Positions 12,530 through 21,136 are shown, counted from the stretch's first letter. The stretch: 38,075 nt of DNA from Bacteroidota bacterium (GCA_023390775.1 JAEWCF010000028.1:1-38075), one strand, 5' to 3'. Numbers and translations are program-made. The notes: generated by a model not told the origin, from the letters alone.

Positions 12530-14704
12530 ATGAACGTTTTACTGGCAACACCTCCCTTTACGCAGCTCAATACGCCCTATCCGGCCACGGCTTACCTCAA
12601 GGGGTTTTTAAACCTTAAAGGCATCGAATCCTTTCAGGTGGACCTCGGGCTGGAAGTAATTTTAAAACTGTTCAGTGCCGGCGGGTTGCGGCGGATGTTT
12701 GAGGCTTATGACGGCCGGCCGCTTTCGGAAAACGCATCGCGGATCCAAAGCCTTGCCCGCGAGTACATCCTGACAATTGATGCGGTCACGACGTTCTTGC
12801 AGGGAAAAAACCCGACACTCGCGCTCCAGATTTGCCAGGGCGGTTACCTTCCGCAAGCATCGCGGTTCGATTCGGCGGGGGATCTGGAACAGGCCTTCGG
12901 GACCATGGGCGACAGCGATCGCGCCAAGCACCTCGCGACGTTGTTTCTCGAGGACCTTGCCGATTTTATCGTGGAAGCCGTCGATCCGCACTTCGGGTTC
13001 AGCCGTTATGCCGAAAGGCTGGGCAGGTCCGCGCACTCTTTTGATGAGATCCAGGCCGCCTTGCAGGCCCCGCCGACGTTGATCGATTCCCTGCTTTACG
13101 AAAGGCTGGCCGTTCACTTTTCCCAACATCGTTTTGACCTCGTGCTTGTGTCGGTCCCTTTTCCAGGCAATTTGTATTCGGCATTCAGGATGGCCGGATG
13201 GATCCGTAAAAATTACCCCGATGCGAAACTGGCCATGGGAGGCGGATTTCCCAATACCGAACTCCGTTCCCTGTCGGATCCGCGGGTTTTTCCCTATTTC
13301 GACTTCATTACGCTCGACGATGGCGAGGCTCCCGTAGAGAACCTGATCGAACACCTTGAGGGCGGGCGAACGCTGGACAATCTCAAGCGGACCTTTGCCC
13401 TTATCAATGGTAAAGTGGCCTATTGCAACGGGTCCAAGCAGCCGGATTACCGGATGGCCGAGGTCGGAACTCCCGATTATGGAGGGCTTTGGCTGGATCG
13501 ATATCTTTCGGTGATCGAGGTGGCCAACCCGATGCACAGGCTTTGGAGCGACGGCCGTTGGAACAAGCTTACCATGGCGCACGGCTGTTATTGGGGGAAG
13601 TGTACCTTTTGCGATATTTCCCTGGATTACATCAGGGTTTATGAGCCGGTGGCGGCCAAACTCCTATGCGACCGCATGTCGGAACTCATCTCCTCCACGG
13701 GGCAAAACGGTTTTCATTTCGTGGACGAAGCCGCTCCGCCGGCGCTGATGCGCGAACTTGCACTCGAGATTTTGCGCCGCGGCATGCAGGTCACCTGGTG
13801 GGCCAATATCCGGTTCGAAAAGAGTTTTACGGCGGATCTCTGCCGGCTGTTGCGCGCCGCGGGATGTATTGCGGTCTCCGGCGGGCTTGAGGTTGCCTCC
13901 GACAGGTTGCTTTCCCTGATCGACAAGGGCGTAACGGTGGCGCAGGTGGCGCGGGTCACCGATGCTTTTACCAGGTCCGGGATCATGGTCCACGCGTACC
14001 TGATGTACGGTTATCCGACGCAAACCGTTCAGGAGACTGTGGATAGCCTTGAAATGGTGCGGCAAATGTTTGAAACGGGCGTGCTCCAGTCGGGGTTTTG
14101 GCACCAGTTCGCGATGACGGCGCACTCCCCGGTCGGGCTTGAACCCGAACGCTTTGGGGTTGAACCTGTTTTTGTAGATGTGAGCTTTGCCCTTAATGAC
14201 GTCGAGTTTCGGGACAAGACGGGAATCGACCATTCACAATTCAGTTACGGGCTTAAAAAGTCGCTCTACAATTACATGCACGGCATCGGTACCGATTTTC
14301 CCCTGCAGGAATGGTTCGATTTCAAGATACCGAAAACTACCGTGCCGCGCGGGTTCATTCGGGATATCCTGGAGGCGCCCGCCAGCCTGACGGTAAAGCC
14401 AAATGCAAAAGTGGTTTACATCGGCGGAGCTCCACGTAGCGAGTATTTTGTCCGCAATAAAAAGGGCCGCAATTTTGAAATAGGGCGAATCACCCTGCAC
14501 ACCAGGATTGGAATGGCATCGGTGGAATTTCCCGCCGGCCAGGCGCGATTCCTGGAGTCGCTCCTGGAATCGCTCCGGGACCATAAAACAATCGCACTGG
14601 GGGAAATTGCGAAGCGTTATGAATCGGAAATGGAAAATTTTGAACTGTTCTGGTTTTCAAGGCCGATGGGCAAAATTCGGGAAGCGGGATTGCTTGTGCT
14701 TTAG
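12530..14704 (+). CDS. cobalamin-binding-domain radical SAM protein, unknown substrate
   Basis: The 724-aa protein has an N-terminal Rossmann-like segment of the B12-binding type (MNVLLATPPF ... YPATAYLKGFL, then LVLVSVPFPGN and AKLAMGGGFPNTEL), followed by a radical SAM barrel. The cluster motif is C353, C358 and C361 (HGCYWGKCTFCD), spaced CX4CX2C instead of the standard CX3CX2C. SAM-binding elements GGLEVASDRLL and HAYLMYGYPTQT follow. The DxHxxG lower-axial cobalamin ligand is not seen. The C-terminal 200 residues are unassigned. Such proteins carry out methylations or ring rearrangements; no neighbouring pathway suggests a substrate. It converges on the response-regulator gene with overlapping stop codons. 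Confidence 0.85.
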   Translation: MNVLLATPPFTQLNTPYPATAYLKGFLNLKGIESFQVDLGLEVILKLFSAGGLRRMFEAYDGRPLSENASRIQSLAREYILTIDAVTTFLQGKNPTLALQICQGGYLPQASRFDSAGDLEQAFGTMGDSDRAKHLATLFLEDLADFIVEAVDPHFGFSRYAERLGRSAHSFDEIQAALQAPPTLIDSLLYERLAVHFSQHRFDLVLVSVPFPGNLYSAFRMAGWIRKNYPDAKLAMGGGFPNTELRSLSDPRVFPYFDFITLDDGEAPVENLIEHLEGGRTLDNLKRTFALINGKVAYCNGSKQPDYRMAEVGTPDYGGLWLDRYLSVIEVANPMHRLWSDGRWNKLTMAHGCYWGKCTFCDISLDYIRVYEPVAAKLLCDRMSELISSTGQNGFHFVDEAAPPALMRELALEILRRGMQVTWWANIRFEKSFTADLCRLLRAAGCIAVSGGLEVASDRLLSLIDKGVTVAQVARVTDAFTRSGIMVHAYLMYGYPTQTVQETVDSLEMVRQMFETGVLQSGFWHQFAMTAHSPVGLEPERFGVEPVFVDVSFALNDVEFRDKTGIDHSQFSYGLKKSLYNYMHGIGTDFPLQEWFDFKIPKTTVPRGFIRDILEAPASLTVKPNAKVVYIGGAPRSEYFVRNKKGRNFEIGRITLHTRIGMASVEFPAGQARFLESLLESLRDHKTIALGEIAKRYESEMENFELFWFSRPMGKIREAGLLVL

Positions 14705-15384
14705 GGCATCGTGAGCCTGAACCCGATCCCGTGCAGGTTGTCGATCGAAATCCCGTTCTGGCCTGCCAATAATTTCCGGAGCCTCGAAATGAAAACGTCG
14801 AGGCTTCGGCCCATGAAATAATCATCGTCTCCCCAAATGGCCCGCAGGATGTCTTCGCGCCGCAGCACCTGGTTGCGGTTTTCGAGGAAATATTTAAGGA
14901 GTTCCGACTCGCGTTGAGTGAGTGTTGTCGCCTGGCCGTTTTTTGAAACGGTGTAGTTCATCGGGTCAAAGAGCAGGTCCCCCACAGGCACGGTGCCATC
15001 GATTTCCGGCTTTTTCATGGATCTTTTGAGGAAGACCTCGATCTTGAGGACCAGTTCTTCAATGCTGAAGGGCTTCACCAGATAATCATCGCCGCCTAGC
15101 CTGAGCCCCTTTATCCGGTCCTCCTTGAGCGTCTTGGCCGACAAAAAGATGATGGGGATTTCCCGGTTGGTTGCCCTGATTTTTTCGGCAACCTCGAACC
15201 CGTCGGCACCGGGCATCATGATATCCAGGATGCAGATGTCGAATTCCTGTGCGGAAAAAGCCTCCAGGCACGACATGCCATCGGCGCAATGCGTGACCTC
15301 AAAACCGCTTTGCTGCAGGTTGTCGGATGTCAGGAACGCCAGCGTCTCGTCATCCTCGGCATAAAGAATCCTTCCCTTGCTCAT
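14701..15384 (-). CDS. OmpR-family response regulator
   Basis: The 227-aa DNA-binding regulator has a receiver domain with acidic pocket E10/D11/D12, phosphorylation site D54 (CILDIMMPG) and the conserved lysine in DDYLVKPF. It is followed by a winged-helix effector domain (TLTQRESELLKYFLENRNQVLRREDILRAIWG ... DVFISRLRKLL). It is the partner of the upstream kinase, with which it shares an ATGA overlap. OmpR-type regulators bind direct repeats spaced about 10-11 bp, which fits the TTAACAA boxes at 16672-16710. The receiver resembles RprY of Bacteroides in general design. Confidence 0.95.
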   Translation of the reverse strand: MSKGRILYAEDDETLAFLTSDNLQQSGFEVTHCADGMSCLEAFSAQEFDICILDIMMPGADGFEVAEKIRATNREIPIIFLSAKTLKEDRIKGLRLGGDDYLVKPFSIEELVLKIEVFLKRSMKKPEIDGTVPVGDLLFDPMNYTVSKNGQATTLTQRESELLKYFLENRNQVLRREDILRAIWGDDDYFMGRSLDVFISRLRKLLAGQNGISIDNLHGIGFRLTMP

Positions 15385-16622
15385 GAAATTTTGATTGAAA
15401 TCGCAAAACCACCCTCGGTATTCGCGGCCGTAATGTCCCAGCCATGCAATTTGCAGATTTTCCGCACATAATACAAACCCAGACCAAAGCCCGTCGCCGT
15501 GCCGTTTTGGGGGATGCGGTAAAATTTGTCAAAAATGTACGACAGCCGGTTTTGAGGAACTCCGGGGCCGTTGTCCGCGAAAATCAATGTCCTGCGGCCT
15601 TTTGCCTCCTCCAGCGAAATGGTGATCGTGGGTTCGGGAAGGCCGTATTTGATGGAATTGTCGATGAGGTTGTAGGCAAGGTTGGAAAAGTGGAAGCGGT
15701 CGGCGAAGATCATCCCGTTCTCGGGAATGGTTATGTCGATGATAGCTTTAGGGTGCTTGATCAATATGGTGTCGGCGGCCTCGCGGATCACGGGGAGGAT
15801 CTCGAAATCAGTCTTTTCGAGTTCCATCGGGCTTGAATCACTGCGGGCGATGTTGAGGATTTTTTCGATATGGCTGTTGAGTTTTCCGCTTTGGGCGATG
15901 ATGATTTCGGCATAACGGCGCAATTTGTCGTCGTGGGAAATCATTTTATGGCCCGAGAGGTATTGCGAGGCGATCAGGATCGACGATAGCGGCGTCTTGA
16001 ATTCGTGCGTCATGTTGTTGATGAAGTCGCGCTGCAGTTCGGAATATTTTCGCTGCTGGACGATCGTGACAATGGAATAGACATAGACGACAAGGATCAC
16101 GATCAGTGCAAAACTCAAAAAGAACCAGAATTTGAGCGATCCGAGCAGGTGGGTGGACTCATTGGGGAAGCGGATGGCAAAATAATACACCAGGTTCTTG
16201 TGCTTTGGGAAATAGATCGACCGCGCCTTGCGCTTCATGTCATCTGCCGAAATATAGTTGCCGTAAACCATTTCATCGCTCTGGCAATCGTACATGGCGT
16301 ATTCGAAATCGGTGTTGAGGTTGATCTTCTCAAATTCGGTACGCAGATAATATTCCAGTATTTCAGGTTCGAAATCGTTATTGACATTGACGATGTAATA
16401 ATCGTTCGACACTTTCTGCACCGGATTTTCAGAGGGAAGATCGTGGTTGGTCCCTTCGTAAAGTTTTTTCGCGACCTCAAGCAGAGCAATATGCGCCTTT
16501 TGCGTAAATTTCTTTTCCTCAAGACCGTAGGCCTGACGGGTCCATAGCAGTTGCGCGATCAGGATGCCGACAATGGCGACAAGACCGAGAATGAGGCTGA
16601 TGTTGAGTTTGGTGTGTTTCAC
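15381..16622 (-). CDS. membrane sensor histidine kinase
   Basis: The 413-aa protein has a transmembrane helix at about 8-28, a periplasmic sensor region (about 30-163) without a recognisable domain, and a second helix (about 165-188). No HAMP domain follows; a short linker leads straight to HisKA with His206 in FINNMTHEFKTPLSS. The ATPase domain shows NLIDNSIKYG (N box), FADNGPGVP (G1) and GFGLGLYYVRKI (G2). It is first gene of a two-gene unit with the OmpR regulator. The upstream region shared with the DUF1573 gene holds phased TTAACAA boxes, suggesting autoregulation (inference). Confidence 0.95.
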   Translation of the reverse strand: MKHTKLNISLILGLVAIVGILIAQLLWTRQAYGLEEKKFTQKAHIALLEVAKKLYEGTNHDLPSENPVQKVSNDYYIVNVNNDFEPEILEYYLRTEFEKINLNTDFEYAMYDCQSDEMVYGNYISADDMKRKARSIYFPKHKNLVYYFAIRFPNESTHLLGSLKFWFFLSFALIVILVVYVYSIVTIVQQRKYSELQRDFINNMTHEFKTPLSSILIASQYLSGHKMISHDDKLRRYAEIIIAQSGKLNSHIEKILNIARSDSSPMELEKTDFEILPVIREAADTILIKHPKAIIDITIPENGMIFADRFHFSNLAYNLIDNSIKYGLPEPTITISLEEAKGRRTLIFADNGPGVPQNRLSYIFDKFYRIPQNGTATGFGLGLYYVRKICKLHGWDITAANTEGGFAISIKIS

Positions 16623-16665
16623 GCCGCAATTTACCGGATTATATGAGTGTGGCAGGATAGGATTT

Positions 16666-16713
16666 AACCGCTTAACAACCCGTTAACAATCATTTGTAAC
16701 CGATTAACAACCC
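16666..16713. promoter_or_regulatory. three phased TTAACAA boxes, putative response-regulator operator
   Basis: TTAACAA occurs at 16672-16678, 16683-16689 and 16704-16710, all on the plus strand, with starts 11 and 21 bp apart (one and two helical turns). Boxes 1 and 3 are part of a 16-bp direct repeat AACCGNTTAACAACCC (16666-16681, 16698-16713). Box 3 ends exactly 19 bp before the -7 box of the DUF1573 gene, where a -33 element is expected. The sites lie between the kinase-regulator operon and DUF1573, so the OmpR-type regulator is the natural candidate. Confidence 0.6.
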
Positions 16714-16729
16714 TTATCCGGATAACCCC

Positions 16730-16737
16730 TACCTTTG
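16730..16737 (+). promoter_or_regulatory. -7 box of the DUF1573 gene
   Basis: TACCTTTG matches TAnnTTTG and lies 31 bases before the ATG. The -33 place is taken by the third TTAACAA box and has no TTG. Confidence 0.65.
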
Positions 16738-16768
16738 ATTTCGAAATTAAAATTTAAATCCTAAAAAT

Positions 16769-17173
16769 ATGAAAGCGATCAAATTGTCATTGTTTGCCCT
16801 TGCCCTTGGACTGATGTCCTTTACCGCGCCTGTCAATCACACCGAACCGGTGGTTAAAACCCGTGCTGCCGGCAGCATCACGTGGAAAGCGGAGACCATC
16901 GAGGTTGGCGAAATTCCTCAGGGAAAGCCCAAAACCATCGAGTTTGAGTTCAAGAATACCGGCAAGACCGATGTTTTGATCACTACCGTTAAGCCGGCCT
17001 GTGGATGCACCGCCGCCGATTACACCAAGACCCCTATCAAACCGGGTGAAACTGCTAAAGTTGCCGCCATCTACAACGCGGCCGCAAAAGGTGCGTTCAG
17101 CAAAACCCTGACCGTGACCACCACTGCGGACGCGACTCCAAAAGTCCTGACTTTCAAAGGAACCGTATTGTAA
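16769..17173 (+). CDS. DUF1573 secreted protein
   Basis: The 134-aa protein has an N-terminal signal peptide (MKAIKLSLFALALGLMSFTAP) and one immunoglobulin-like DUF1573 domain: WKAETIEVGEIPQGKPKTIEFEFKNTGKTDVLITTVKPACGCTAADY, PIKPGETAKV and GAFSKTLTVTT. The CGC near the middle is characteristic. It should be periplasmic or surface-exposed; no enzyme function is known. Its promoter region carries the TTAACAA boxes, so it may belong to the regulon of the adjacent two-component system. Confidence 0.9.
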   Translation: MKAIKLSLFALALGLMSFTAPVNHTEPVVKTRAAGSITWKAETIEVGEIPQGKPKTIEFEFKNTGKTDVLITTVKPACGCTAADYTKTPIKPGETAKVAAIYNAAAKGAFSKTLTVTTTADATPKVLTFKGTVL

Positions 17174-17192
17174 TTTAGTTGATTGGTTAAGG

Positions 17193-17226
17193 AAAAAGGG
17201 CAGCCCGTTCGGACTGCCCTTTTTTT
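17193..17226. terminator. bidirectional terminator between DUF1573 and rimO
   Basis: The stem AAAAGGGCAG (17194-17203) pairs with CTGCCCTTTT (17214-17223), with a further CCG/CGG inside. A T run on one side and an A run on the other serve both strands. The T run overlaps the rimO stop codon (17225-17227). Confidence 0.85.
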
Positions 17227-18580
17227 ATTGATGAGCCTGGTCGTGCTCTCCTGCGAGGATTTCGACAAAAGCGGGCTCCCCATACAGATCGAATTCGGTG
17301 GCATCGGTGATGCGGATCATGGCAAACTCTCCCGACTTCAAATAGTGTTTCGTGGCGTCGATCAGAACCTCGTTGTCGACATCGGGACTGTCAAATTCGG
17401 TCCGGCCCACGAAGTGGTTGCCTTCTTTGCGGTCGATTACGCATCGGAAAACTTTCCCGATCTTTTCCTGGTTCAGTTCCCATGAAATCTGCGACTGGAT
17501 TTCCATGATTTCGTTGGCCCGTTGCTGTTTGACATCTGCCGGGACATCATCCTCCAACAAATACGCGTGTGTATTTTCCTCATGCGAATAGGCAAAGCAG
17601 CCCAATCTTTCGAAACGCATCTCCTGAACCCAGTTTTTCAGAATCTGGAAATCCTCTTCGGTTTCGCCCGGATAACCTACAATCAGCGTCGTCCTGATGG
17701 CCATTCCCGGGACGGCCTCGCGGAATTCCCGCAAAAGCCTCGTGGTCTTTTCGTAGGTGGTCCCGCGTCGCATCGATTTGAGGATATTGTCCGAAATGTG
17801 TTGCAAGGGAATGTCGATGTAGTTGCAGATCTTCGGCTCCCGGCGCATCAGATCCAAAACATCCATGGGAAAACCTGCGGGAAAAGCATAGTGAAGGCGG
17901 ATCCACTCAATCCCGTCAATCTTGCAAAGGGCAGCAAGGAGTTCGGCGAGATTGCGCTTTTTGTACAGGTCCAGCCCATAGTAGGTGAGGTCTTGCGCAA
18001 TCAGGATAAGTTCCTTGACACCGTCCTTTGCGAGCGTTGTGGCTTCGGCTACCAGTTTTTCTATCGGTTGGGAAATGTGTTTGCCGCGCATCAGCGGAAT
18101 CGCGCAGAAACTGCAGGGGCGGTCGCAACCCTCGGCAATCTTGAGGTATGCGTAATTCTTGGGGGTCGTCGTCAGCCTTTCGCCCAGCAATTCGTGCTTG
18201 TAATCGGCGCCGAGTGCCTTTAGAAGCAAGGGGAGTTCGGTGGTACCGAAAAATTGGTCCACATTGGGTATTTCCTTTTCCAGGTCCGGCCTGTAGCGTT
18301 CCGAAAGGCAACCCGTGACGAAAACCTTGTCCACCAGCCCGCGATCTTTCTTGTCGGCGTATTCCAAAATGGTGTTGACCGATTCGGCCTTTGCATTGTC
18401 GATAAAGCCGCAGGTATTGATTACGATAATATTTCCTTCTTCATGCGCGGGTGCTTCGTGCGCAACCTCCTTGCCATTGGCGCGCAGTTGGCCCATCAGT
18501 ACTTCGCTGTCATACACATTCTTGGAACAGCCAAGGGTAATGACATTTATCTTGTTTTTCTTTAACGATCTGGTCCTCAT
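17225..18580 (-). CDS. rimO: ribosomal protein uS12 methylthiotransferase RimO
   Basis: RimO is a radical SAM enzyme that adds a methylthio group to an aspartate of ribosomal protein uS12. The 451-aa protein has the N-terminal MTTase domain with C18, C57 and C91 holding the auxiliary cluster (TLGCSKN, NTCGFI, VTGCLSERY), the radical SAM motif C152-C156-C159 (GCDRPCSFCAIP) and a C-terminal TRAM domain. LGCSKNVYDSE and RGKHISQP separate it from MiaB. It is monocistronic with a -7 box 28 bases upstream. Confidence 0.97.
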   Translation of the reverse strand: MRTRSLKKNKINVITLGCSKNVYDSEVLMGQLRANGKEVAHEAPAHEEGNIIVINTCGFIDNAKAESVNTILEYADKKDRGLVDKVFVTGCLSERYRPDLEKEIPNVDQFFGTTELPLLLKALGADYKHELLGERLTTTPKNYAYLKIAEGCDRPCSFCAIPLMRGKHISQPIEKLVAEATTLAKDGVKELILIAQDLTYYGLDLYKKRNLAELLAALCKIDGIEWIRLHYAFPAGFPMDVLDLMRREPKICNYIDIPLQHISDNILKSMRRGTTYEKTTRLLREFREAVPGMAIRTTLIVGYPGETEEDFQILKNWVQEMRFERLGCFAYSHEENTHAYLLEDDVPADVKQQRANEIMEIQSQISWELNQEKIGKVFRCVIDRKEGNHFVGRTEFDSPDVDNEVLIDATKHYLKSGEFAMIRITDATEFDLYGEPAFVEILAGEHDQAHQ

Positions 18581-18607
18581 GAGATAAGCCGAATTTCGGT
18601 CGGGAGC

Positions 18608-18615
18608 GCAAAATT
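18608..18615 (-). promoter_or_regulatory. -7 box of rimO
   Basis: The minus strand reads TAATTTTG, an exact TAnnTTTG, 27 bases before the rimO ATG. Confidence 0.6.
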
Positions 18616-18654
18616 ACTCTTTTTTGCCGGGTACCCACCGCAGCGGGTCAATTT

Positions 18655-18685
18655 TAAGAAAAAGAAAAAGCCACAATCGTGGCTT
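18655..18685 (-). terminator. terminator of the OmpP1/FadL gene
   Basis: On the minus strand AAGCCAC (plus 18679-18685) pairs with GTGGCTT (plus 18668-18674) across a four-base loop and runs into a T-rich tail. It begins 26 bases after the stop. Confidence 0.85.
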
Positions 18686-18711
18686 AATCATTTACAAACG
18701 GTATTAAACGT

Positions 18712-20202
18712 TTAAAATCCGAATACAGCGCTTATTGTGACGTTATTTTGTACGGTATTGATCAGGGCAGGATCGACAAGGCCTTGTGAAAAGAACGCTT
18801 GCCGCGAATCGCGCCTGGAGTGGGAGTAGGCGAGGTCGATGCGGTTGTTGTCAAAACTATAACCCAGTCCGGCTGAGAATCCGTTGAGGTCGCCTATGGT
18901 CGTGCCATCCTTGTACGGGCTTTGTTCAAATCGGTAACCTCCGCGGAGGCTCCACTGTTTGATGCGGTATTCGCCACCCATCCGGATTTCGGATGAAGCG
19001 TCGAGCAAATTGGACATGGTGGCATTTGTACCGGTAAAATCATTTTCCGGCCTGAACCGGGTATTGCCGTAGTCCTTCAAAGAATAGTCGATACTGATAA
19101 GGCCCTTCTGCCCGAAAATATAGGCCATGCTGCCGGTCCATTTTCCGGGTGTCTGGAGTTTATAGGGGGCGTAAACCACGGTGACGGCAGGGTCGACAAT
19201 GACGGTGGAAGGTTGTTCCGCCGTTACGGAGGTAAGGCTTTGTGAAAGTTCGTCGGTCAGGCGATACCAGGTGGGTGATTCGTAGGCTAGACCCGCGCGG
19301 AATTCTTCGGTAACCTTGAAAATCGTCCCGAGGTTAAAAGAGAAGCCATGACCGGCCGTGTATAGGTCGTTATTGAAGCGAAGGCGTTGAAGCCCTTCCT
19401 CCGGACTGTTCTGATTGCGCTCATAAAAGCTCGTGGAGACCCGGTAATCCGTGAAATGGGAATTGAGATTAAGTCCGACAAAAAGCCTGTCCCTGTACTG
19501 CGCCGCCACGTTAAAGGTAAGCTTGCCATTGAAACCGGTTGATACCAATGCGTTTTCCTGATAGTAGTCGCCGCCGGCGGGGACATTGGTTTCATACAAC
19601 GTATTTGTGGGGTCATCCGATACGGGATTGATCACGTAGCCCTGATATCCCAGATACGCCTGTGCTGCGCCAAAACCAAGTTCCTCAAAATATGCGTTTT
19701 CGAGCGTGGATAACGTCACATCGGCTCCGTTTGCGTAGGACAGGAAGTAACTGTCGATGGAATGTGTTGGATTCGTACCGGCCGAGAAGAGCGAATTCTC
19801 GAAATTGTTCATGTTCTCGTAATTCAGGGCCAGGGCCACTTTTTTCCAACCGCTGGCCTCATCTTCATTGTCGTAAACAAAAACGCCACCGGCCTGGTTG
19901 ATGTCGAAACTAAAATTATTTTCATCCCTGCGGGTTCCAAAATAGTCAGAGCGGTTGCCGGTATTGAGGAGGCTCAGGGAAAGTCCGATTTGGTTCGCGG
20001 CAAAAACAGCTGATCCTGCCGGATTAACATTCAGGGCAGAAAAATCACCTCCGAGCGCGCCGAAAGCGCCTCCCATGGCCCGAAAGCGCGCAGTACCCGT
20101 TAAATTGTCCTGCGCATACCGCATGGCATCCGAAATTTCCTGCGCACCGGCAGAACCTGCGGCCAGCATGGCCACAAGAATATAGCTAAACTTTCTTTTC
20201 AT
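18712..20202 (-). CDS. OmpP1/FadL-family outer membrane protein
   Basis: This 496-aa beta-barrel protein starts with a signal peptide (MKRKFSYILVAMLAAGSAGAQ) and the FadL/TodX hatch pattern DNLTGTARFRAMGGAFGALGGDFSALNVNPAGSAVF. Alternating amphipathic strands run to the C-terminal NNVTISAVFGF, ending in phenylalanine as barrels do. FadL proteins let long-chain fatty acids or hydrophobic compounds across the outer membrane. The gene follows the Trp/Tyr/Gly-rich lipoprotein gene by 43 bases with no promoter between, so both are probably one unit; a terminator follows. Confidence 0.9.
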   Translation of the reverse strand: MKRKFSYILVAMLAAGSAGAQEISDAMRYAQDNLTGTARFRAMGGAFGALGGDFSALNVNPAGSAVFAANQIGLSLSLLNTGNRSDYFGTRRDENNFSFDINQAGGVFVYDNEDEASGWKKVALALNYENMNNFENSLFSAGTNPTHSIDSYFLSYANGADVTLSTLENAYFEELGFGAAQAYLGYQGYVINPVSDDPTNTLYETNVPAGGDYYQENALVSTGFNGKLTFNVAAQYRDRLFVGLNLNSHFTDYRVSTSFYERNQNSPEEGLQRLRFNNDLYTAGHGFSFNLGTIFKVTEEFRAGLAYESPTWYRLTDELSQSLTSVTAEQPSTVIVDPAVTVVYAPYKLQTPGKWTGSMAYIFGQKGLISIDYSLKDYGNTRFRPENDFTGTNATMSNLLDASSEIRMGGEYRIKQWSLRGGYRFEQSPYKDGTTIGDLNGFSAGLGYSFDNNRIDLAYSHSRRDSRQAFFSQGLVDPALINTVQNNVTISAVFGF

Positions 20203-20245
20203 TTTTTATTAATTAGGTAAAACCCGCAATAGTGGGCCGTCCGAT

Positions 20246-21136
20246 TTATCGGCGTCCGCCTCCCGAAGACCTGCCGCCACCGCCAAAGCCTCCGGAACTC
20301 CTGCCGCCGCCTGAAGGGGCAGGGCTTGAATAATCCCGGGTTGGAGCGGATTGTGTCCGTACGCCGCCTGAACGAGGTTGTGAATACGTTGGATTTGAGG
20401 TCCGGGGTGACCCCATGTCGTTGCGGGTGCTGCGCGGAGCCTGCGTGCGGGTTCCGTTAAAACCGGAATTTCGCGTACCCGTATTGTATTGGGTATAGGT
20501 TCGGGTTCCGGAACTCTGCCGGATCCCCGAATTGCGGATTGAGGAGTTATATGAGCTGCCGCGGCGTCCGGGATGATAGACGTAATGGTTGCCATAGTAT
20601 GGAGTATAATAACCACTATACCAATTGTTCCAGCCCCAGCCGTAATAGGGCGAAGCCCAGCCCCATCCCCATGAAGGGCCGTACCAGTTCCCCCAACCAA
20701 TGCTCCAATACGGGCCGCCGTACCAGGCATTCCAGCCCCATCCGGGCCCGTACCAATTGTTCCAATAACTCCAATTGTTCCAGTATCCCCAGTTGTTTCC
20801 GTAAATATTTACCGTAACGTTGTCCGCTTCTGAACCCCAACCTCCATAGCCGGTTCGCGGGCGCTCTGTTTCGCGTGCGGTAGTATCGTATGCAGCCGAG
20901 TAATCGTCAACATTGGTGAAAATTTCGGTTTCACGTTTTAGCGTCCCGAAATACTCCTTATAGGGATTGTCCGAACTGCCGGCCTCAACGGTTTGCTTTT
21001 GCCCACCGGACCCGGAATAAATACCGTCCTGATCGTAGTACGAGCTATTGCGGTACGAAGAGCATGAGACAGCCGCAAATGCCGCTAATCCAAGCAGTAA
21101 ATGCCCGGATTGCCTCAGTGAACAAATAGTTTTCAT
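20246..21136 (-). CDS. Trp/Tyr/Gly/Asn-rich lipoprotein, unknown function
   Basis: The 296-aa protein has a lipoprotein signal peptide ending in FAAVSC (cysteine about residue 25). Residues about 95-190 are dominated by W, Y, G and N in irregular short repeats such as YWNNWYGPGWGW, giving an aromatic-rich region. The last 100 residues are low-complexity Ser/Arg/Thr/Gly, ending in GGGRSSGG repeats. No enzyme domain is visible. It is likely exposed at the envelope and could be structural. In Flavobacteriia similar genes lie beside proS and an OmpP1 gene and are sometimes wrongly named 'prolyl-tRNA synthetase' because of this neighbourhood (recollection, not checked). Confidence 0.8.
   Translation of the reverse strand: MKTICSLRQSGHLLLGLAAFAAVSCSSYRNSSYYDQDGIYSGSGGQKQTVEAGSSDNPYKEYFGTLKRETEIFTNVDDYSAAYDTTARETERPRTGYGGWGSEADNVTVNIYGNNWGYWNNWSYWNNWYGPGWGWNAWYGGPYWSIGWGNWYGPSWGWGWASPYYGWGWNNWYSGYYTPYYGNHYVYHPGRRGSSYNSSIRNSGIRQSSGTRTYTQYNTGTRNSGFNGTRTQAPRSTRNDMGSPRTSNPTYSQPRSGGVRTQSAPTRDYSSPAPSGGGRSSGGFGGGGRSSGGGRR

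Noticed and set aside
12662..13582. 306-codon minus-strand frame opposite the radical SAM gene
   Set aside because: Shadow of a motif-bearing gene; no domain and no promoter.
20221..20236. Terminator between the aromatic-rich lipoprotein and OmpP1 genes
   Set aside because: CCCAC/GCGGG pairs with a mismatch and only a short T stretch follows; too weak to break the likely operon.
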